Assembly (NCBI GenBank): GCA_026982145.1
Contig: JALSHQ010000359.1
Span: 1 to 10,817 of the forward strand
Direction of reading: 5' to 3'
Length of the DNA stretch: 10,817 nucleotides
Origin: Gammaproteobacteria bacterium
GTDB lineage: Bacteria; Pseudomonadota; Gammaproteobacteria; SZUA-140
Below are positions 6,013 through 10,817 of the stretch, one piece after another. A model generated the notes under the pieces. That model saw nothing but the letters and a program-made list of their open reading frames with translations. It made no database searches and had not been told where the DNA came from. The position numbers and the translations under genes were made by a program. Each line of letters opens with the position of its first letter. The stretch's first letter is position 1.

Positions 6013-6109
6013 TATCGAATCGTTCGCTGTTGAGTGATCTCACATCTTAACTAATACAGCGCCTGATTTACATCCACTTCAGGTGATTTTTTGCCGATGG
6101 TATCAACAC

Positions 6110-8752
6110 TTAATCATTAAGGTTTTTTGCTAAAAATAGGGCGAGTACATCGGCAGAGAGCGCTTCACTAAAATAGAAGCCCTGCGCAGCATGACAACAT
6201 TGGCTTTTCAAAAAATCCAGCTGAGCCTCTGTTTCAACGCCCTCGGCAATGATATTAAGTTTTAAGCTACGTGCCATCGCAATGATGGCAGTGATAATGG
6301 CTCGGTCATCCGGGTCATCACAAATATCACGCACAAAGGAACGGTCAATCTTTAACGTATCGATTGGGAATTTTTTTAGATAGCTTAACGAGGAGTAACC
6401 CGTGCCAAAATCATCCAATGAAAGTTTCACCCCCATTTCATGGATGCGATTCAATATCTCATGAACAAGCTGATGCTGATCCATCAGCAGTGACTCGGTG
6501 ATCTCAAGCTCTAGTAAAGCCGGGTTCAGCGCACGCTCATAGATCATCTGCTCAATTTTTCGATCCAATCCAGCATCTCTAAATTGAAGACTGGAAAGAT
6601 TAACCGACATACACAGTGGAAGCGGCGATAGTGATTGCATCTGCAAAAGCTGATCACATGCGACGTTTAAAACCCACTCACCCACCTCAAGAATTAAGCC
6701 GGTCTCTTCAAGTACGGGCACAAATTCCCTTGGTGAAATTCCAACACCTGACTTACCCTCAGAATCAGGAAACCATCGCAATAGCGCCTCAACACCCATC
6801 AACTGACCAGTATTGATATCAAGCTGCGGTTGGTAATAGACCTCTAAAGCAGCTTGTTTTACTGCGTTGCGCAGTTTTGTTTCGAATGTCAGGCGCTCAT
6901 ACGCTTTCACACCCATCTCGGATGAGTAAAACTCATAGCGATTGCGGCCACGCTCTTTGGCGCGATACATCGCAATGTCCGCATGTTTTAACAATGTATT
7001 CACATCATCACCATCATCCGGACAAAGCGCTACACCAACGCTGGCCGAGATAAAAAGTTCATGTCCCTGAATACTGATCGGCTCACTTAAGGCAGTTAGC
7101 ACCTTTTTCACCAGTTTAGTCACTTCGCCCTGCGTCTGAATTTCTTCTAGTAAAACGACAAACTCATCCCCGCCAAAGCGCACCACGGTGTCGGATGCTC
7201 GTAGGCACGCTGACAGTAGGCGCGCTGCAGATTTGATGGCCTCATCACCCGCATCATGCCCTAATGTGTCATTAATCATTTTAAAGTGATCAAGATCTAT
7301 GAATAGGATCGCCACACGTGAAGCCTCTCGTTTGGCACGATGCATCATTGCCTGTTCTAGCTTATCGATCATCATAGCGCGATTGGGCAGCTGGGTTAGG
7401 GCATCATGATGCGCCAAGTGACGCAAACGCTCTTGCGCTTCGATACGGTCGGTGATATCCCGGCCGGTGGAAATAAAGTGAGTAATTTCTCCCACACCAT
7501 TTTTCAGTGGTGTGATTGTTTTTTCTTCGTAAAACAAAACACCATCTTTACGACGGTTAACCAAAATATCACTAAAGACATCGCCTGATTTTATGGTCGT
7601 CCAGAGTGTTTTATAAAAGTGACTGCCATGCTCCCCTGCCCCTAGGAAATCAGGCTGATGCCCCACCACCTCATCATGTTGGTAGCCTGTCAATCTTTCA
7701 AAGGCTGCGTTGGTATATTCAATAATACCGTGGCTATCAGTAATCACCACGGCATCTGCCGTCTGTTGTAGCGCTGTTGAGAGCATGCGCATCTTGGACT
7801 CGTTCAGTTTGCGCTCACTGATATCTGTCACGCTGCCTCGTAACAGTATGCTGTCATCCGATGGTAGGCGTACTAGTCGTACTTCGCACGTCACGCAGTT
7901 ATTTTTATTACCTATAAACTGCCACTCAAATACGAGCGCCTCTCCAGTAACCGCTCGTTCAATATAGTGTTTAATAAGCACTTCAGCAGGGTCGCCATTG
8001 TTTAGCAGTTCTGGGCTTAAGCGTGTAAAATTATTTTCAACTAGCTCCGCACGCGAGCGCCCAAAAAGGCGCTCTGCGTTCAAATTAACATCAACAAATC
8101 GATTTGATGCCACATCAAGCACCAAAATCGCTTCTGGTGCATGCTCTACTAGCGTACGAAAACGCTCCTCGCTACGACGTGCATTTTTCAGCGCAAGCAT
8201 ACTATTCAGTGCTTCAGCAAGACGGTTAGCCATCTCATTAAACACCATGATCTCATCGTCACTGAAATTGTGGTGGCGAGCACAGTGGTGTAAACCAAGC
8301 AGCCACGGCTTCCCCACGCGTGTTTCAATCACGACTGATAACTCTATTTTGGTTGAGCTGGCTTCCATTGCTTCGCGCGCGAAGGTGGCCGTGCGAAGAT
8401 CACTCACACTGGGACCAGGTGATGAGAGGCATTGTTCAATGCCTAACTTATGAGCTGGGGTGATTTCAACCGATGTTTCTTGCGCGTAATCACCTGACCA
8501 TTGCGACAACGTCTTTTCCATTTTCACATCAAAGTGTGAAGCGTTTGGGTCACAAGGGTGCAGTAACCAGACGCGGTCACAGCCAAAGATAGTCAACATC
8601 TCACTCAGTGCATTATCCAACATCTGCTCAATGCTAGCAGCGCGGTTACTGACTTCATTGAGACGCTGTAAAGAATCGATCAAATCAATATTGACCAATT
8701 TTTGATGTTTAAGCACAGTATTATTAATACTTTTATTCACCGAACAACCCAC
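6110..8752 (-). CDS. GAF-PAS-PAS-GGDEF-EAL cyclic-di-GMP synthase/phosphodiesterase
   Basis: A large soluble cyclic-di-GMP signalling protein of up to 880 residues with no membrane segment or signal peptide. Order: GAF-like domain (about 40-185), PAS (about 194-315), PAS with PAC-type end (about 323-440), GGDEF (about 441-605), EAL (about 620-875). The synthase site is intact: RFGGDEF at 525-531, with the inhibitory RxxD (R518-D521) exactly five residues before GGDEF. The phosphodiesterase site also looks intact: EALLRW (E655), N718 in SVNLSS, ELEITES (E748-E753), DDFGTGYSSL (D780, D781), KIDRSF (D803) and AEGVET (E837). Both activities are therefore possible, with PAS/GAF signals setting the balance; the ligands are unknown. 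The only upstream start giving full length is GTG at 8752. GTG at 8740, with GGTGGG upstream, is an alternative costing four residues. Confidence 0.94.
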   Translation of the reverse strand: MGCSVNKSINNTVLKHQKLVNIDLIDSLQRLNEVSNRAASIEQMLDNALSEMLTIFGCDRVWLLHPCDPNASHFDVKMEKTLSQWSGDYAQETSVEITPAHKLGIEQCLSSPGPSVSDLRTATFAREAMEASSTKIELSVVIETRVGKPWLLGLHHCARHHNFSDDEIMVFNEMANRLAEALNSMLALKNARRSEERFRTLVEHAPEAILVLDVASNRFVDVNLNAERLFGRSRAELVENNFTRLSPELLNNGDPAEVLIKHYIERAVTGEALVFEWQFIGNKNNCVTCEVRLVRLPSDDSILLRGSVTDISERKLNESKMRMLSTALQQTADAVVITDSHGIIEYTNAAFERLTGYQHDEVVGHQPDFLGAGEHGSHFYKTLWTTIKSGDVFSDILVNRRKDGVLFYEEKTITPLKNGVGEITHFISTGRDITDRIEAQERLRHLAHHDALTQLPNRAMMIDKLEQAMMHRAKREASRVAILFIDLDHFKMINDTLGHDAGDEAIKSAARLLSACLRASDTVVRFGGDEFVVLLEEIQTQGEVTKLVKKVLTALSEPISIQGHELFISASVGVALCPDDGDDVNTLLKHADIAMYRAKERGRNRYEFYSSEMGVKAYERLTFETKLRNAVKQAALEVYYQPQLDINTGQLMGVEALLRWFPDSEGKSGVGISPREFVPVLEETGLILEVGEWVLNVACDQLLQMQSLSPLPLCMSVNLSSLQFRDAGLDRKIEQMIYERALNPALLELEITESLLMDQHQLVHEILNRIHEMGVKLSLDDFGTGYSSLSYLKKFPIDTLKIDRSFVRDICDDPDDRAIITAIIAMARSLKLNIIAEGVETEAQLDFLKSQCCHAAQGFYFSEALSADVLALFLAKNLND

Positions 8753-8898
8753 CGCGACTACACCACACTATTATTGTTGACGATGTCACTCATAAACGAC
8801 CACAGCCTCATTCAGTCGTTAAACCACCACCATATACAACCAGTAAAGCTACCATAAATCAACATGAGTCGTTAACAAAATGACCTTTAAACCACTGG
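8753..8898. repeat. yaaA/GGDEF-EAL intergenic region with AGTCGTTAA repeats
   Basis: AGTCGTTAA occurs at 8814-8822 and again at 8867-8875, and the inverted half AACGAC lies at 8795-8800. No intrinsic terminator follows yaaA here, and no strong sigma-70 promoter could be placed before the cyclic-di-GMP gene. Read-through from yaaA or an activator-dependent promoter is possible. The TCGTTAA core also occurs twice just before the DUF3135 gene. Confidence 0.3.
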
Positions 8899-9669
8899 CT
8901 ATTTTTTACGTGTAAAAACCCAATCATGTTCATTCGACATGTCCGAATTAAAGCTGTAACCCGCTTGGTTAAATGCCTTAATCTTTTGCGGGTCTGTTAT
9001 GCGTTGCTTGATGATATAACGACTTAACAGCCCTCTAGCCCTTTTGGCATAAACACCCAGCACCTTGTACTCACCATTTTTATACTCTTTAAAGTGTGGC
9101 GTAATAATTTTTGCCTGCAGCAGTGCCGGTTTAACCACTTTAAAATATTCGTGTGAAGCGAGGTTGATCAAATAATTTTCACCCAATTGGTGCAACTGCA
9201 TGTTTAAACTTTCAGTAATACGATCCCCCCAAAATTCATACAAATTTTTACCGCGCTCTGTTTCAATCTTGCGCCCCATTTCAAGTCGATAAGGGAGCAT
9301 CAAATCAAGAGGCCGCAGTTGCCCATAAAGGCCGGAGAGAATGCGTAAATGTTGCTGCGCAAAGGAGAGGTCATCTTCATCAAAGGTAGTTGCATCAAGC
9401 CCTGCGTAGACATCCCCCTTAAATGCCAGCACAGCCTGTCGCGCATGGTGGGTTGTAAAAGGACGACGCCATTGTTTAAAGCGCTCAACATTAAGAGCTG
9501 CGATTTTTTCACTGACGGCCATGAGTGACATCAACTCGGCCACAGAGTAGTGACGCATCCGCTTCACCAATGCTGCGGCATCATCAAGATGATCGGGCAT
9601 GGTTTGCAATGATGTGGTCACTGGGGGTTTGTAATCGAGGGTTTTAGCAGGGGAGATTACGATCAACAT
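8899..9669 (-). CDS. yaaA: peroxide stress resistance protein YaaA (DUF328/UPF0246)
   Basis: A cytoplasmic protein of 256 residues, close to E. coli YaaA (258). In E. coli it is induced through OxyR during peroxide stress and limits damage from intracellular iron; a DNA-binding fold has been reported for the family. The family signature is clear: MLIVISPAKTLDY at the start, FKGDVYAGLDA (about 84-94), LRILSGLYGQLRPLDLMLPYRLEMG (about 108-132), LYEFWGDRIT (about 143-152), NLASHEYFK (about 169-177) and GVYAKRARGLLSRYII (about 205-220). The ATG at 9669 is fixed by the conserved N-terminus; the ribosome site is weak (AGAAG close to the ATG). It is preceded by the terminator of the DUF3817 gene, so it should have its own promoter in 9670-9743. 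I found no site there that I could call OxyR-specific by eye. Confidence 0.96.
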   Translation of the reverse strand: MLIVISPAKTLDYKPPVTTSLQTMPDHLDDAAALVKRMRHYSVAELMSLMAVSEKIAALNVERFKQWRRPFTTHHARQAVLAFKGDVYAGLDATTFDEDDLSFAQQHLRILSGLYGQLRPLDLMLPYRLEMGRKIETERGKNLYEFWGDRITESLNMQLHQLGENYLINLASHEYFKVVKPALLQAKIITPHFKEYKNGEYKVLGVYAKRARGLLSRYIIKQRITDPQKIKAFNQAGYSFNSDMSNEHDWVFTRKK

Positions 9670-9743
9670 AGTCTTCTATTCATCAATATAAAGCACGCCG
9701 AAATTTATAGCGGCAAAGCATTAAGCAGGCGTGATAAGCAAAG

Positions 9744-9770
9744 AAAAAAGCCAGCGACTAAGCTGGCTTT
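9744..9770 (-). terminator. intrinsic terminator after the DUF3817 gene
   Basis: AAAGCCAGC (9747-9755), a 6-base loop and GCTGGCTTT (9762-9770) form a perfect 9-bp stem. On the minus strand the stem runs into TTTTTTC, giving the U-tract. It lies five bases past the stop codon of the DUF3817 gene. Confidence 0.88.
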
Positions 9771-9775
9771 CAGTA

Positions 9776-10144
9776 TTACGCGGTGCTGGGCACAGGTTGC
9801 AGTGATGCTTCTCGCAGTTTCTTTTCAAGATAGAAACAGACAAACGGAGTAACGCTCGCTACCATGATCAAAGCCGAGGTGCTGTCGGGCAGTTTATAAC
9901 GCCGCATCACCCCCATGGCGCAACCAATATAGAGCATGAAGAGCAGCCCGTGAGTCCAACCCATCACAGTGACCGCTTCCGGCACCCCTAAGTAGTATTT
10001 CGCTGGCATTGCGGCAAACAGCAATAGCAGAAATGAGACACCCTCAACCATACTGACAATTCTAAATGTTCTAAGCATTTTGGTTTTCATCTTAACTGAT
10101 CGTTTTTTATCTGGCGAATTTGCGTTGACTTCCCAGTTCAACAT
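9776..10144 (-). CDS. DUF3817 family integral membrane protein
   Basis: A 122-residue inner-membrane protein of the DUF3817 family, function unknown. Three hydrophobic helices are visible: about 26-46 (MVEGVSFLLLLFAAMP), 57-78 (VMGWTHGLLFMLYIGCAMGV) and 88-105 (ALIMVASVTPFVCFYLEK). The conserved EG in helix 1, HG in helix 2 and the PF...EKKLRE end match the family. The ATG at 10144 was chosen because GAGGGG, with a further GGAGGG behind it, makes a strong ribosome site. ATG 10090 (MKTKMLRTFRIVSMVEG) would give a product closer to usual family length but has a poor site. The extra N-terminus is polar (VNANSPDKKRSVKMKTK). Its upstream region holds a tandem repeat and a palindrome. It sits between two terminators, so it is a single-gene unit. 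Confidence 0.85.
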   Translation of the reverse strand: MLNWEVNANSPDKKRSVKMKTKMLRTFRIVSMVEGVSFLLLLFAAMPAKYYLGVPEAVTVMGWTHGLLFMLYIGCAMGVMRRYKLPDSTSALIMVASVTPFVCFYLEKKLREASLQPVPSTA

Positions 10145-10224
10145 CACCCCCCCTCACCCTCCAGTGAAACACCATCCTAAAGCCTAGCTGCATTAATATC
10201 AAATCAGCTTTCTATAGCCAACAA

Positions 10225-10259
10225 AGCGCATGCGCTAAGTTAAGAAGTCGCTAAGTTAA
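10225..10259. promoter_or_regulatory. 12-bp palindrome plus tandem 11-bp repeat upstream of the DUF3817 gene
   Basis: AGCGCATGCGCT (10225-10236) is a perfect palindrome. Its right half runs into CGCTAAGTTAA (10233-10243), which repeats exactly at 10249-10259, a period of 16 bases. On the minus strand the order is repeat, repeat, palindrome, then about 80 bases to the ATG. This is likely a regulatory region for the DUF3817 gene; the protein involved is unknown. Confidence 0.5.
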
Positions 10260-10265
10260 TTCATA

Positions 10266-10291
10266 AAAAAACCCGCTGAAGCGGGTTTTTA
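10266..10291 (-). terminator. intrinsic terminator after the aminotransferase gene
   Basis: AAAAACCCGC (10267-10276), loop TGAA and GCGGGTTTTT (10281-10290) make a strong stem with a tetraloop. T-runs on both strands mean it could work in both directions. The only nearby gene needing it is the minus-strand aminotransferase, whose stop lies 26 bases upstream. Confidence 0.9.
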
Positions 10292-10316
10292 ACTCGTTTT
10301 CCAGCACGGCGATCAA

Positions 10317-10817
10317 TTACGCGGCTGTTAATACCCGCTCAGCAGCACTGACAGCCACACCACGCTCATACTTTGCCCCCAAACGACCCAGCACATCTTC
10401 AAGTGCAGCAAGACAGAGCAATACGTTGCGGCGGTTGCAGGCGTGACCCATGAGGCCAATACGCCACACCTTGCCAGCCATCACCCCTAAGCCTGCCCCA
10501 ATTTCAAGACTGTAGTCACGCAGCAGCAAGGCACGCACCGCGGCATCATCAACCCCTTCCGGAATGGTGATGGCGTTCAGTTGCGGTAAACGATGCGCCT
10601 CATCGACAACGAAGCTCAATCCCATCGACTCCAATCCGGCGTGCAGTGCAAGATGGTGTTTTTGATGCCGAGCCCAGCTGTTCTCTAGCCCTTCTTCCTG
10701 TAAAATCACCAGTGATTCATGCAGTCCGTACAGTGCGTTGATCGGGGCAGTATGGTGGTAAGCACGCTTGCCGCCCCCACCCCAGTATCCCATCACCAAA
10801 TTAAGGTCAAGAAACCA
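10317..10817 (-). CDS. class V PLP aminotransferase, alanine/serine-glyoxylate type, 5' end cut by window edge
   Basis: The C-terminal 166 residues of a fold-type I, class V aminotransferase close to alanine-glyoxylate and serine-glyoxylate/pyruvate aminotransferases. These move an amino group from alanine or serine to glyoxylate or a related keto acid, using PLP in the cytoplasm. The fragment begins WFLDLNLVMGYWG at the window edge. It then shows KRAYHHTAPINALYGLHESL, EEGLENSWARH, IEIGAGLG-like LEIGAGLGVMAGK and WRIGLMGH; the arginine in the last corresponds to the substrate-carboxylate arginine of human AGT1 (R360). About 200 N-terminal residues, including the PLP lysine, lie outside the window, so activity and exact substrate cannot be judged. 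No true start is present inside the window. A strong terminator follows the stop. Confidence 0.9.
   Translation of the reverse strand, partial: WFLDLNLVMGYWGGGGKRAYHHTAPINALYGLHESLVILQEEGLENSWARHQKHHLALHAGLESMGLSFVVDEAHRLPQLNAITIPEGVDDAAVRALLLRDYSLEIGAGLGVMAGKVWRIGLMGHACNRRNVLLCLAALEDVLGRLGAKYERGVAVSAAERVLTAA

Noticed and set aside
6068..6095. Possible plus-strand hairpin plus T-run between the transglycosylase and GGDEF-EAL genes
   Set aside because: The stem has mismatches and there is no plus-strand gene upstream that would need a terminator.
7998..8453. 151-codon plus-strand open frame
   Set aside because: It is antisense to the PAS/GAF part of the cyclic-di-GMP protein. The serine- and arginine-rich translation is typical of a reverse-strand shadow.
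1..10817. CRISPR array, tRNA/rRNA gene, insertion sequence or prophage
   Set aside because: No regularly spaced repeats, no tRNA-like cloverleaf with CCA or TTCGA arms, no transposase or phage proteins, and no terminal inverted repeats with target duplications were seen.

Overview
The window looks like a chromosomal segment of a gammaproteobacterium. This rests on the gene set (GluQ, YaaA, an MltB-type transglycosylase, and the DUF3135 and DUF3301 families) and on a bacterial codon pattern of moderate GC. There is no rRNA, tRNA, CRISPR array, insertion sequence, phage gene or plasmid function. The species cannot be named from the sequence; a marine or sulfur-associated lineage is possible but unproven.

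Layout: positions 1-381 are an AT-rich intergenic stretch with repeats and a possible minus-strand gene start at the left edge. Next, on the plus strand, come gluQ (glutamyl-Q tRNA(Asp) synthetase) and an M18 aspartyl aminopeptidase. The M18 gene converges on a minus-strand DUF523 (TudS/YbbK-like) gene. DUF523 is divergent from a TauE/SafE-family permease, and a perfect 9-bp inverted repeat lies between the two. A DUF3135 gene follows on the plus strand with a promoter flanked by two palindromes. From 4700 to the right end every gene is on the minus strand. Read in transcription order from the right edge, these are a class V aminotransferase (5' part cut off), a terminator, a DUF3817 membrane protein, a terminator, yaaA, a GAF-PAS-PAS-GGDEF-EAL cyclic-di-GMP protein, a periplasmic MltB-family lytic transglycosylase and a small DUF3301 membrane protein.

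Most genes are housekeeping or single-function and do not form one pathway. Three local links are worth noting. DUF523 and TauE share an intergenic region and may both concern sulfur compounds. The transglycosylase and DUF3301 are 14 bp apart and probably co-transcribed. The cyclic-di-GMP protein lies just upstream of that pair, 97 bp away, without a convincing terminator between them.

I found no convincing new multi-gene system. The most interesting unexplained material is non-coding: paired palindromes at the DUF3135 promoter, an 11-bp tandem repeat plus 12-bp palindrome upstream of the DUF3817 gene, the inverted repeat between DUF523 and TauE, and repeats in front of gluQ. Among the proteins, the run of three cysteines in the DUF523 protein is the main oddity.
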